NCBI GenBank assembly: GCA_905234275.1
Contig: CAJOHD010000002.1
Location: 186,001-250,000 of the forward strand
Length of the DNA: 64,000 nt
Source of the DNA: an uncultured Bacteroidales bacterium
Lineage (GTDB): Bacteria; Bacteroidota; Bacteroidia; Bacteroidales; F082
Direction: 5' to 3'
Part shown: one piece after another, positions 16,484-24,886 of the stretch
Layout of the letters: every line of letters starts with the position of its first letter
Position numbering within the stretch: the first letter of the stretch is position 1
Notes under the pieces: model-generated
What the model was told of the DNA's origin: nothing
Seen by the model: only the letters and a program-made list of their open reading frames with translations
Database searches by the model: none
Translations under genes and position numbers: made by a program

Positions 16484-18097
16484 ATGAAAAAAACTTTACT
16501 ATTCTTGGCAGTAGTGTTGATGGGGATGAGCATGATGGCTCAGACGACCTACACTATGATTGCATCTGAAAGCGAACTCAGCGCAGGCGATAAGGTTATC
16601 CTTGTGGGCTTCGACAACGACAGTAACGCTTTTGTGATGTCATATCAGAAATCAAACAACCGTCATGCAGTGGCAATCGATGTCACAGGCGGTACTATCA
16701 CAACAACAGTGGCAACCAATCCATCAAGCCAGACAGAGCCATTTGAGCTCACAGTCGGCGGCTCAACAGGAGCTTGGACGTTCTTCGATGAGTTGAACAA
16801 CGGTTACCTCTATGCTCCAGGTGGCGGCAACTATCTCAAGACACAGACAACACTTGATGATAAAGGTCAGTGGGATCTTGAAATAGAAGAAGACGGCTTC
16901 AAACCGGTGTCAAACGGCGGTGCAGAGCAGAACATCATGCGTTACAACGTGACAAGCACATTGTTCGGCTGCTACAAGTCAACATCGAACGTGAATGGCT
17001 TGATTTACATCTTCAAAGAAGGTGGCGCACCGGTCATCTATCCTGAGCCGAGCGAGTATCCTTCAACATTCTACAGCACAGTGAACGGCTCAAGCGTAAC
17101 ACTCGACTGGACTGATGCAGGCGGCGCACAGCTTCCTTCAAAATATCTGGTGGTGGCATCAACAGGCAATATCACTGTTCCAACTGACGGAACACCTGTA
17201 GAAAACGGTCCGTTGGCAAAGAATGTCAACTACGGCGTTGAACTGGTTACATTCGACAACCTGAATGGCAATACCACATACCATTTCGCAATCTTCCCAT
17301 ATACCAACAGCGGCGCTAACATCGACTACAAGACCGACGGAGATTATCCGACGGCAACAGCGGTAATAGAAGACATCACCGTCTTGTTAAGCGAAGATTT
17401 CACCAGTAACCTCGGCGTTTTCACAGCTTATAACGTTACTGGCGAGCAGGAATGGCATCAAGGAACATATCAGGGCAAGACATACGCCAATATGAACGGC
17501 TATGCAGGTTCAGCTCATGCAAATGAAGACTGGCTGATTTCTCCAAATTTAAGCGTTATTGGAATGTATGGAAGAATTATTATTGCTTTTGATAATGCAA
17601 CGAAATTCGATGGTGAGCCTTTAAGAATCATGTTCTCGCAAAATTATGACGGTCAGGGCGACCCTAATGATTTTGATTGGATCGACCGCACTAATCATTT
17701 TGACTGGTCAGCAGGCGATTATTCATGGGTATCGACAGAAGAAGAGTTTGTTGTAGATGCAGGTGTTACTGATTTCTACTTCGCATTCGTATATACAAGC
17801 ACCGACGAAGCCGCATCGTCATGGGAAATCACATCGGTTCGCGTTTATGGTATAGAATACCTCTCTGTTGCAGAGAACGAGGCTGTAGCAATCAACCTCT
17901 ATCCAAACCCGGCAAATAACGTGATCAGCATCAGTGCTGAAAGCGCGGCTGAGGTTCAGATTTTGGATATGGCAGGCCGTATGGTGATGAACGTCAACGT
18001 GGTTGAAGGCGAGAACACTATCAACGTGGCTAACCTCGAAAGCGGTGTTTATTTCGTGAGAATGAACGGCGCTGTCGTGAAATTTGTTAAAAGATAA
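16484..18097 (+). CDS. T9SS-secreted protein with choice-of-anchor J-like domain
   Basis: The 537-residue protein has a signal peptide (KKTLLFLAVVLMGMSMMAQ). A beta-rich N-terminal region follows, then a fibronectin-III-like module (SVTLDWTDAGG to YHFAIFPYTN, about residues 200-285). A choice-of-anchor J-like lectin fold occupies residues 304-460 (LSEDFTSNLGVF, then HANEDWLISPNLSV). The last 75 residues are a type A T9SS sorting domain (INLYPNPANNVISI, ESGVYFVRM, KFVKR). It should be exported and attached to the surface or released. No enzymatic motif is seen; carbohydrate or protein binding is plausible. Confidence 0.88.
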   Translation: MKKTLLFLAVVLMGMSMMAQTTYTMIASESELSAGDKVILVGFDNDSNAFVMSYQKSNNRHAVAIDVTGGTITTTVATNPSSQTEPFELTVGGSTGAWTFFDELNNGYLYAPGGGNYLKTQTTLDDKGQWDLEIEEDGFKPVSNGGAEQNIMRYNVTSTLFGCYKSTSNVNGLIYIFKEGGAPVIYPEPSEYPSTFYSTVNGSSVTLDWTDAGGAQLPSKYLVVASTGNITVPTDGTPVENGPLAKNVNYGVELVTFDNLNGNTTYHFAIFPYTNSGANIDYKTDGDYPTATAVIEDITVLLSEDFTSNLGVFTAYNVTGEQEWHQGTYQGKTYANMNGYAGSAHANEDWLISPNLSVIGMYGRIIIAFDNATKFDGEPLRIMFSQNYDGQGDPNDFDWIDRTNHFDWSAGDYSWVSTEEEFVVDAGVTDFYFAFVYTSTDEAASSWEITSVRVYGIEYLSVAENEAVAINLYPNPANNVISISAESAAEVQILDMAGRMVMNVNVVEGENTINVANLESGVYFVRMNGAVVKFVKR

Positions 18098-18123
18098 TAG
18101 ATAACAGATAAAAGATAACAGAT

Positions 18124-18151
18124 GTAGAGACGTGCCATGGCGCGTCTCTAT
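18124..18151. repeat. 28-bp GTAGAGAC palindrome (near-perfect copy)
   Basis: It starts GTAGAGACGTGCC and folds back on GGCGCGTCTCTA with two mismatches. It lies after the T9SS gene and just before the methyltransferase remnant. A T-rich stretch follows, so it may also terminate transcription. Confidence 0.75.
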
Positions 18152-18163
18152 GTTTTAAAATCG

Positions 18164-18541
18164 ATGATTATCAGTTATTTGAAATATCGCAGGAAGGCGC
18201 AGGGGAAATATCATCTGCATTCGCCGTTGGTGTACGACCTGTATGAGAGCGTGCTCGAGAAAGCTTATGAGATTCCTCGCTGCGCTCGGAATGACAATAG
18301 CGGTTTTTATGAGGAATTGGATAAAAGATTAAAAGATTTCATTAACGATAACCCATTGATTTTCAAATCTGATGATGTCGTGATGATTGTGAAGGACATT
18401 CATCGCAGCAAGCAGAACGAGGCGGATTGGGAAAGACTGAAAGCCGACGGGAAGGTGCGATTGAGCATCGACTGCTGGCGTTTCGGCATGGTTTTCATAA
18501 TGGACAGAATAAAAAAAGAACACTATATATTAAAGGTATGA
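18164..18541 (+). pseudogene. Internally deleted SAM-dependent methyltransferase remnant
   Basis: The open frame encodes only 125 residues. Residues 1-33 (MIISYLKYRRKAQGKYHLHSPLVYDLYESVL) look like the N-terminus of a Bacteroidetes SAM-dependent O-methyltransferase family of about 250 residues. The end (VVMIVKDIHRSKQNEADWERL, then VRLSIDCWRFGMVFI and the HYILKV tail) looks like its C-terminus. The whole SAM-binding core between them is missing. At the junction (18270-18295, residues 36-44, EIPRCARND) sits a 26-bp unit of the AGATTCCTCGC repeat, in frame. The product cannot bind SAM. Its stop overlaps the next ATG (ATGA), so it may now act as a leader for that gene. Confidence 0.7.
18270..18295. 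repeat. Single REP-like unit inside the methyltransferase remnant
   Basis: The 26-bp sequence differs at one position from the left arm of composite element A (1782-1807). It begins AGATTCCTCGC and ends CGGAATGAC. Confidence 0.8.
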
Positions 18542-19071
18542 AAGTTTACACTAAGACAGGCGACAAAGGTACCACATCGCTGGTAAACGGCACAAGAGTA
18601 GGCAAGGACGACCTCCGTCTTGAGGCTTACGGCACCCTCGATGAGCTGAGCGCTTTCATAGCGGTGCTGATGGACTCAACCGACAAGTATAACGACATTT
18701 TCAAGCGCATCCAGGAACGCCTCCTGGTGGCTGAGTGTCTGCTAGCCACCGACGAGACCAGCGAGTTGAGAAAACAGCTTCCACAGATGGAAGAATCCGA
18801 CGTTGAAGGCATCGAGAAGTTCATCGACGAGATGAACGAGACGTTGAAGCCGCTCAACAGCCTCATCATCCCGGGCGGAAATCTCCTCGCATCTAAGTGC
18901 CATGTGTGCCGCACCGTGTGCCGCAGGGCAGAGAGGTCGGTGGTGCGCATGAGCCGTCAGCACGAGGTCAACCCAGTGATAATGAGATACTTAAATCGTT
19001 TATCCGACATGTTTTTCGTGATGTCGAGAGTGTTTATGGAAGGCGATAATAAGTGGCAACCGGGGCAGTAA
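18538..19071 (+). CDS. PduO-type cob(I)alamin adenosyltransferase
   Basis: The enzyme makes adenosylcobalamin from cob(I)alamin and ATP. The 177-residue protein shows the PduO signature: KVYTKTGDKGTTSLVNGTRVGKDD at the N-terminus, EAYGTLDELSAFI, and the helix with CRRAERSVVRM and NRLSDMFFVMSR. The start at 18538 sits in an ATGA overlap with the remnant upstream. A cobalamin riboswitch and its T9SS gene lie 0.4 kb downstream, so this stretch is rich in B12-related signals, but this gene itself has no riboswitch. Confidence 0.94.
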   Translation: MKVYTKTGDKGTTSLVNGTRVGKDDLRLEAYGTLDELSAFIAVLMDSTDKYNDIFKRIQERLLVAECLLATDETSELRKQLPQMEESDVEGIEKFIDEMNETLKPLNSLIIPGGNLLASKCHVCRTVCRRAERSVVRMSRQHEVNPVIMRYLNRLSDMFFVMSRVFMEGDNKWQPGQ

Positions 19072-19090
19072 AAAATTTTTAAAATTTTAC

Positions 19091-19120
19091 TTGACAGAAT
19101 GAAATTTTATAGTATTTTTG
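19091..19120 (+). promoter_or_regulatory. Promoter of the DUF2795 gene
   Basis: TTG at 19091-19093, a 19-nt spacer and TATTTTTG at 19113-19120, 28 nt before the ATG at 19148. Confidence 0.7.
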
Positions 19121-19147
19121 CAGCCCGAAAAATAAAAATAGTTAGAT

Positions 19148-19369
19148 ATGTATTGGACGTTGGAATTAGCGTCGAAAATGGAGGATGCTCCATGGCCGGC
19201 AACCAGAGACGAGCTTCTTGAATGGGCAATGCGTACAGGCGCACCGCAGGAAGTCATAGAGAATCTTCAGGAGATTGAGGACGAGGGTGATGTTTACGAG
19301 CGTATTGAGGACCTTTGGCCAGATTATCCAACGAAGGACGATTTCTTCTTCCACGAAGATGAGTATTAG
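19148..19369 (+). CDS. DUF2795 family protein
   Basis: This acidic 73-residue protein belongs to a family very strongly conserved among Bacteroidetes: MYWTLELASKMEDAPWPATRDELLEWA, then EVIENLQEIEDEG and LWPDYPTKDDFFFHEDEY. The role is unknown; there is no signal peptide, so it is cytoplasmic. It forms its own transcription unit with a good promoter upstream and a terminator at 19415-19447. Confidence 0.88.
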   Translation: MYWTLELASKMEDAPWPATRDELLEWAMRTGAPQEVIENLQEIEDEGDVYERIEDLWPDYPTKDDFFFHEDEY

Positions 19370-19414
19370 TCTTTTGTTGGCGGTAACTCCATTATTTTGA
19401 TGCACTTAAAAACT

Positions 19415-19447
19415 TGAGCAACAATAAAATGTTGCTCATTTTATTTT
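19415..19447 (+). terminator. Terminator of the DUF2795 gene
   Basis: The stem TGAGCAAC (19415-19422) pairs with GTTGCTCA (19431-19438) across an AT-rich loop, followed by TTTTATTTT. Confidence 0.75.
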
Positions 19448-19470
19448 GTGAATTGTTGAAAAAAACTTAG

Positions 19471-19478
19471 TATCTTTG
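19471..19478 (+). promoter_or_regulatory. -7 element of the riboswitch transcript
   Basis: TATCTTTG immediately upstream of the cobalamin riboswitch, so transcription would start at the riboswitch 5' edge. Confidence 0.7.
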
Positions 19479-19482
19479 CAGT

Positions 19483-19620
19483 CGCTTTGGAAAAGGGAAT
19501 GCCGTGCAATTCGGCAACAGTACCCGCTGCTGTAAGCCCGCACGTAAAGGTCTGTCAATCAAGCCACTGTCGAGAGATGGGAAGGCGGCAGGCTCGGGCG
19601 AGTCAGAAGACCTTGCCAGG
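19483..19620 (+). promoter_or_regulatory. Cobalamin (B12) riboswitch
   Basis: The 5' leader carries the ordered cobalamin-aptamer motifs: GGGAATGCCGTG near 19495, the CAACAGTACCCGCTGCTGTAA segment, GCCACTG at 19563-19569, GGGAAGGC at 19579-19586, and the B12 box variant AGTCAGAAGACCTTGCC at 19601-19617. The next gene starts 40 nt later, and the ATG is the natural control point. Aptamers of this class bind cobalamins and usually shut off uptake or B12-replaceable genes. Here the first gene is a T9SS-exported protein, not BtuB. Confidence 0.9.
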
Positions 19621-19660
19621 CATTATAGTAAATTTATTTCGGGATTAAAATTAAATTAAA

Positions 19661-22600
19661 ATGAAAAAGTGTGTTTTATTAACACTGTCGCTTCTTTTTG
19701 CGACAATTGTAAATGCCCAATTGTCGGGCACTTACACCATCAACAGCAATGCTTCTCAAAACCCGAGCTACACCTCGTTGAGTGCAGCTGCTTCGGCATT
19801 GTCGGCTGGCGTTTCGGGTCAGGTGATTTTTGAAATCGCCCCGGGAACGTATGAGGAGTATGTGACAATCAACGAAATCAACGGCACATCGGCGACCAAC
19901 CGTGTCATCTTCAGAGGCATGGGCACCGACAACCAACAAGTTGTGGTGACAAGCAACGCAGGCTACACCGACAACAGCACCATCAAGATCAACGGCGCCG
20001 ACTACGTCACTTTCGAGAACATGACGGTGACGACAACCTCGGCCAATAAGGCTAGACTGTTAGTGACTGACGGTCAGACCGACTACAACCGTTTCTATAA
20101 CGTGCGTTTTGTCGGAGCTGTGTCAAACAACAATCTCGATGGTGACAAAAACCTCGTTTATTACACCAGTGGCGAATGGGTTTGCCATGACAACGAGTTT
20201 GTTGGATGCCATTTTGAAAACGGCTACATCGCCCTTTATTACCAAGGTAAAAACATTTACACACTCAACGACGGAGTGTTGGTCGAAAACTGCACTTTCT
20301 TGAACCAGTCGTTCAAGAGCGTTTACATCTCGTTCACCGACAATGCGATAGTGCGCGGCAACACCATCACAAACCACACTCACGATGTCTTGACAAACTA
20401 TCATGCGATGGATTTGCTCCGCATCCGTTACAACAGCATCATCGAGAACAATGTGATGAACGTGACCAGAAACTCCAACTACGCCACGGTTTTCGAGACT
20501 CATCCGGCGATGGGAACGGCTGATCAGCCAGTCATCATCAGAAATAACATCATCAACTTTGTCTGCAATGCAAACAGCAGCTACTGCGTAGATTTGGACG
20601 ACAGCAACAGCGAATATGTTTATTTTGTCAATAACACCGTGAAATGCACTGGCACAAGCAACTGCGGCAGCATTTTTGTGGAGAAAAACTGGCAGAATCT
20701 GCATATTTACAATAACCTTTTTGTCAATGAATGCAGCGGCTACGTTTTCCGTTTCGGCGTTGCTGCCGACAACCGTTTCTGCGACTACAACCGCATAGCA
20801 TTCAGCGGAAGCTATGTTGGCAGACTTGGAAGCACCGACTGCGCCACGTTGAGCGACTGGACTGCTGCCTCAGGTTTCGATGCACATTCGGCACTTTGCA
20901 CGCCTAACTTCGTGGGAAACAACGATTTGCATATTACATCAGCTACTGGTTTGACGGTGGCAAATCCATTATCATACGTGGCAACCGATATCGACGGACA
21001 AAACCGTTCGGCGACGGCGCCTTGCGCCGGCGCCGATGAGCTGGCAAGCGGTGCTAACCTGCCTCCAGTAGTGGCAAACCCAGTCAGCAATATCACTTTC
21101 AGCACATATCCGGCAAGCCAGACTGTCAATCTGAACAACACCTTCAACGACCCTGACGACCCGAACGAAAACATTGTGATTACAGTGGCTTCAAACAGCA
21201 ACCCGTCGCTTGTTTCGGCAACTTTGAACAACCGTACTTTGACGGTGACACGCCTCGTGGCAACAGGTGGAACAGCAACAATCACTTTGAATGCTGTAAG
21301 TGCGGGACAATCAGTCCAGACAAGCTTCTCGGTGGAATGCATCGCCGAAGATATGCCGCCAGTAGTGGCAAACCAGCTCGCACCAATCAACTTCACGAGC
21401 TATCCGCAGACGCTGAATTTCGATCTCAGCAACACCTTCGATGACCCGGATAACAATAATGATTTCATCGTCATCACAGTGCAGACTTGTCCTTCAGATA
21501 TTACTGCAATTATCGACAACAGAATGCTTTCAGTCAGCAGAACAACTTCAAGCGCATTCACTAACAAGACTTTAGTCATCCGCGCTACCAGCAACGGCAA
21601 GCATGTCGATATGAATGTGAGCGTCTCCGGCAACGAAGTCACAGTAACTGTTGGAGTTGCCAATTTTGACGATGTCACGTTGGGTGCGAACGGCTATTGG
21701 CAAGGTGAGGAGGGCGAAAACGAGATGTTCAGTGGTGGCTGGATCTTCACCAACTATTACTCACAGGCATATTCGTTCTGGGGCGGCTTCACAGCTTCCA
21801 ACCACACCGATTTGACTCAGACAGGCATGGATGCACAGTACACTGCCATCACAGCTGGTGGCTACGATGGCTCAGCACAATACGGAGTGGCTTACACCTT
21901 TGGCGCACAGACCGACGTTTACGCTTCTGACGGTCAGTCACATACAGTCACAGGATGCTATGTCACCAACAACCTTTGGGCTTATCAGAGCGTAGTCAAC
22001 GGTGATGCTTCCTCAACACCATTTGGAGGCACCACAGGCAACGACCCAGATTGGTTCAAACTCACAGCGACAGGTAAAAACGTCAGCGGTCAGACCATAG
22101 GAACGCTCGATTTCTACCTCGCCGACTATCGTTTCGAAAACAATGAAGAAGACTACGTCGTTGACACTTGGGAGTGGTTCGATCTCAGTCCGCTTGGCGC
22201 TGTCCATACCATCTCTTTCAGCCTCTCATCGACAAAAGGCAACGCTTACGGCATGCTCACGCCGGCTTATTTCTGCATCGACGACTTTAACGGAACAGCT
22301 CCGCTTCCGCCAACACCGCCACAAGATGAACCACCTTATGTTGTAAATCCTGTTGAAGATGTGGTTTTCAATGAATTTCCTCAGACAATTCAGGTAAATC
22401 TGGATGGCGTGGCAACAGACGATGACGACCCTGATGATCAGATTACATATAGTATTGTGTCGAATCCAAATTCTTCCGAACTCACAGCCACGATGAATGG
22501 TAAAATGTTGAATTTGACTCGTGTTTCCAGGGAAGAAGGCACTGCGGATCTCGTTATGCGTGCTACATCTGACGGCCAATATGTTGATTTCAATATTCAT

Positions 22601-22870
22601 GTCATTATAAATTATATTCCGGATGGAATCGAAGAAAACGACGATGTCGCAATTTCGATTTATCCGAATCCTGCGCATGATTATATCCGCGTAGAGACGA
22701 TGTGCATATCGTCTGTACAACGCATTGATTTATATGGTGTTACAGGTCAGAAGGTTCTGTCATCAACAGAATCGGAAATCAATGTCAGCGCATTGCCTGA
22801 AGGCGTTTATTTCGTCACAGTTTTCACTGAAAATCAAAAATTTGTTGAAAGAATAATTATTGAAAAATGA
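19661..22870 (+). CDS. T9SS-exported beta-helix / DUF4465 protein under B12 riboswitch
   Basis: The 1069-residue protein has a signal peptide (CVLLTLSLLFATIVNAQ). A right-handed parallel beta-helix region covers about residues 30-450 (many N-N-x-I/V turns, such as IIRNNIINFV). Two related beta-sandwich modules begin at 467 and 566 (PPVVANPV and PPVVANQL, each with a FNDPDD-type motif). A DUF4465-like domain spans 664-880 (ANFDDVTLG, GGWIFTNYYS, then FCIDDFNG). A third PPYVVNPV module starts near 890, and a T9SS sorting domain ends the chain (ISIYPNPAHDYIRV). A decayed 28-bp palindrome lies in frame at residues 1011-1020. The riboswitch suggests cobalamin capture or another B12-linked surface role. 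The CoA-transferase start overlaps its stop (ATGA). Confidence 0.88.
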   Translation: MKKCVLLTLSLLFATIVNAQLSGTYTINSNASQNPSYTSLSAAASALSAGVSGQVIFEIAPGTYEEYVTINEINGTSATNRVIFRGMGTDNQQVVVTSNAGYTDNSTIKINGADYVTFENMTVTTTSANKARLLVTDGQTDYNRFYNVRFVGAVSNNNLDGDKNLVYYTSGEWVCHDNEFVGCHFENGYIALYYQGKNIYTLNDGVLVENCTFLNQSFKSVYISFTDNAIVRGNTITNHTHDVLTNYHAMDLLRIRYNSIIENNVMNVTRNSNYATVFETHPAMGTADQPVIIRNNIINFVCNANSSYCVDLDDSNSEYVYFVNNTVKCTGTSNCGSIFVEKNWQNLHIYNNLFVNECSGYVFRFGVAADNRFCDYNRIAFSGSYVGRLGSTDCATLSDWTAASGFDAHSALCTPNFVGNNDLHITSATGLTVANPLSYVATDIDGQNRSATAPCAGADELASGANLPPVVANPVSNITFSTYPASQTVNLNNTFNDPDDPNENIVITVASNSNPSLVSATLNNRTLTVTRLVATGGTATITLNAVSAGQSVQTSFSVECIAEDMPPVVANQLAPINFTSYPQTLNFDLSNTFDDPDNNNDFIVITVQTCPSDITAIIDNRMLSVSRTTSSAFTNKTLVIRATSNGKHVDMNVSVSGNEVTVTVGVANFDDVTLGANGYWQGEEGENEMFSGGWIFTNYYSQAYSFWGGFTASNHTDLTQTGMDAQYTAITAGGYDGSAQYGVAYTFGAQTDVYASDGQSHTVTGCYVTNNLWAYQSVVNGDASSTPFGGTTGNDPDWFKLTATGKNVSGQTIGTLDFYLADYRFENNEEDYVVDTWEWFDLSPLGAVHTISFSLSSTKGNAYGMLTPAYFCIDDFNGTAPLPPTPPQDEPPYVVNPVEDVVFNEFPQTIQVNLDGVATDDDDPDDQITYSIVSNPNSSELTATMNGKMLNLTRVSREEGTADLVMRATSDGQYVDFNIHVIINYIPDGIEENDDVAISIYPNPAHDYIRVETMCISSVQRIDLYGVTGQKVLSSTESEINVSALPEGVYFVTVFTENQKFVERIIIEK
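22691..22718. repeat. Decayed 28-bp GTAGAGAC palindrome inside a coding region
   Basis: The sequence begins GTAGAGACGATG and folds on CATATCGTCTGTAC with two mismatched pairs. Its length equals the other family members. It encodes VETMCISSV in the T9SS sorting domain. Confidence 0.55.
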
Positions 22871-24180
22871 GAAAGCAATATCAAGCAGTTACAGCGGCTG
22901 AAGCCGTTAAAGTAATAAAATCAGGTGATCATGTGCACATCAGCTCGGTGTCAAGTGTGCCACAATGTTTAGTGAAAGCTCTCTGCGACCGTGGTCGTGC
23001 AGGTGAGTTAAAAAACGTTTATATCCACCACCTCCACACTGAAGGTGCGGCTCCATACGTCAACCCGGAGTTCGAAGGTATCTTCCAGCACAACGCGTTC
23101 TTCGTGGGCGCCAACGTCCGCGAAAGCGTTCAGAAAGGCTTGGCTGACTATATCCCGGTGTTCCTTGGTGAGACCTCGAAGCTTTACCGTGAGAAATACA
23201 TCAAATGCAACGTTGCGATGATTCAGGTGTGCCCGCCTGATAAGTTCGGTTATGTGTCGTTGGGCTCATCGGTCGATGCCACTTTGGCTGCCATGGAGAG
23301 CGCCGAATTCGTCATCGCGGTGGTCAACAAACACGTGCCGCGCACTTTCGGCGACGCATTGGTACACATCAGCAGAATCAATGTCTTTGTTGAAGACGAC
23401 ACTCCGTTGCTTACCGTCGATATGCCTGAGCCGAACGAGGTGGAGAAGACCATCGGTCGTTATTGTGCTGAGCTCATCGAAGACGGCGCTTGCCTCCAGA
23501 TGGGTATCGGTTCGATTCCGAACGCCATCCTTTCGTGCCTCCACAACCATAAGAACATCGGCATTCACACCGAGATGTTCTCAGATGGCATCCTGCCATT
23601 GGTGAAGAAAGGCATCATCACTGGCGACAATAAGAAACTTGATAAGGGCAAGATTGTATCTACTTTCGTCATGGGTTCGAAGAAGATTTACGACTTCATC
23701 GACGGCAACCACGAGGTTTTGCTGAAAGATGTGGAATATACCAACGACCCGTTCATCATCGCGCAGCAGCCTAAGATGACGTCCATCAACTCGGCAATTC
23801 AGATCGACCTTTCGGGTCAGGTGTGCGCCGACTCACTGGGCGACAAGATTTATTCGGGCGTGGGCGGTCAGATCGACTACGTCTACGGTTCTTCTCGCGC
23901 TGAAGGCGGCAAGGCTATCATTGCTATGCCATCAACCACAAAGAAAGGCATCAACAAGATAGTGCCGGCTTTGGATCTGGGCTCGGGTGCTGTCACCACT
24001 CGTAACCACATCCACTGGTTCATTACGGAATACGGTGCGGTGAACCTCTACGGACGTTCGTTGCAGGAGCGCGCCCGACTCATCATCTCCGTCGCTCACC
24101 CGAAGTATCAGGAAGAGCTCGACGAGGCGGCGTTCAAGAGATTCGGCCCGCATTATCATTATATATGCAGAAACATGTAA
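22867..24180 (+). CDS. Acetyl-CoA hydrolase / 4-hydroxybutyrate CoA-transferase family protein
   Basis: The 437-residue protein belongs to the family I CoA-transferases related to AbfT. It shows HISSVSSVPQCLVKAL near the N-terminus, the catalytic glutamate in GIHTEMFSDG around residue 238, and the C-terminal EYGAVNLYGRSLQERA. It would move CoA between short carboxylic acids (acetate, butyrate, succinate, propionate or 4-hydroxybutyrate); the substrate cannot be read from sequence. Its ATG overlaps the stop of the T9SS gene, so it lies under the same cobalamin riboswitch. A link to the B12-dependent methylmalonyl-CoA route to propionate is conceivable but unproven. Confidence 0.9.
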   Translation: MRKQYQAVTAAEAVKVIKSGDHVHISSVSSVPQCLVKALCDRGRAGELKNVYIHHLHTEGAAPYVNPEFEGIFQHNAFFVGANVRESVQKGLADYIPVFLGETSKLYREKYIKCNVAMIQVCPPDKFGYVSLGSSVDATLAAMESAEFVIAVVNKHVPRTFGDALVHISRINVFVEDDTPLLTVDMPEPNEVEKTIGRYCAELIEDGACLQMGIGSIPNAILSCLHNHKNIGIHTEMFSDGILPLVKKGIITGDNKKLDKGKIVSTFVMGSKKIYDFIDGNHEVLLKDVEYTNDPFIIAQQPKMTSINSAIQIDLSGQVCADSLGDKIYSGVGGQIDYVYGSSRAEGGKAIIAMPSTTKKGINKIVPALDLGSGAVTTRNHIHWFITEYGAVNLYGRSLQERARLIISVAHPKYQEELDEAAFKRFGPHYHYICRNM

Positions 24181-24187
24181 TTACCCC

Positions 24188-24275
24188 GTCATTTCGAGCG
24201 GAACGAAGTGGAGTCGAGAAATCTCATCCATTTGCAGGAGATTTCTCCATTCCGCTACGCTTCAGTCGAAATGAC
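24188..24275. repeat. REP-like inverted repeat, GTCATTTCGA family
   Basis: GTCATTTCGA (24188-24197) and TCGAAATGAC (24266-24275) form the ends, and GAGAAATCTC with GAGATTTCTC form an inner stem. A long hairpin could form between the CoA-transferase and marC. Same layout as 12687-12808. Confidence 0.78.
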
Positions 24276-24295
24276 GATAATGAAACAAGTATAAA

Positions 24296-24886
24296 ATGAA
24301 TATCAATTTCATAGAAATCTTCGGTGCCTTCTTCGTGATGGCGGCCATAATCGACATCTTTGGGTCGATACCTATTTTTGTAAGCATGAGGGAACAGAAC
24401 AAAGTCATCAAGGCAGGTCAGGCCTGTCTTGTGGCTTTGGCTTTGTTTTTGGCGTTTTTCTTTGCCGGCGACGGACTTTTAAGACTTTTCGGCATCGACA
24501 AGGAGTCGTTCGCTGTGGCTGGCTCGTTTGTGCTGTTTGTGCTTGCCGTTGAGATGATTCTCGGTCGCGAAATCATCAAAAACGAAGCCAACAACAGCGG
24601 AGCGAGCATCGTCCCGGTGGCGTTTCCACTGATTGCCGGTCCGGGAGCGCTGACAGGTCTCCTCTCGTTGCGCGCCGACTACGCCATCATCAATATTTTG
24701 ATAGGTTTGTTGTTGAACATCATCCTCGATTACATCGTGATTCGCCATCTCGACAAGATACAGAAGCTTTTAGGACAAAATTTGATTTTTATCCTGCGAA
24801 AGTTTTTCGGTGTGATCTTGCTCGCGATAGCTGTCAACATGTTTGTCAACAACATCATGGTGATTATCGCGAAGGTGACAGCCTGA
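24296..24886 (+). CDS. MarC family integral membrane protein
   Basis: The 196-residue protein has six hydrophobic segments and MarC landmarks: an N-terminal FIEIFGAFFVMAAIIDIFGSIPIFVSM, the central FPLIAGPGALTGLLSL with the conserved PGA turn, and a C-terminal helix FFGVILLAIAVNMFVNNI. MarC proteins sit in the inner membrane; their transported substrate is unknown, and the original antibiotic link has been withdrawn. The last 23 nt overlap the end of the convergent GH27 gene. Confidence 0.9.
   Translation: MNINFIEIFGAFFVMAAIIDIFGSIPIFVSMREQNKVIKAGQACLVALALFLAFFFAGDGLLRLFGIDKESFAVAGSFVLFVLAVEMILGREIIKNEANNSGASIVPVAFPLIAGPGALTGLLSLRADYAIINILIGLLLNIILDYIVIRHLDKIQKLLGQNLIFILRKFFGVILLAIAVNMFVNNIMVIIAKVTA

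Noticed and set aside
18137..18163. Upstream ATG of the methyltransferase remnant
   Set aside because: It lies inside the 28-bp palindrome and adds non-family residues; the ATG at 18164 fits the family start.
20123..21396. Two minus-strand frames of about 194 codons each
   Set aside because: Shadows of the beta-helix/T9SS gene; composition follows the repeat structure of the opposite strand.
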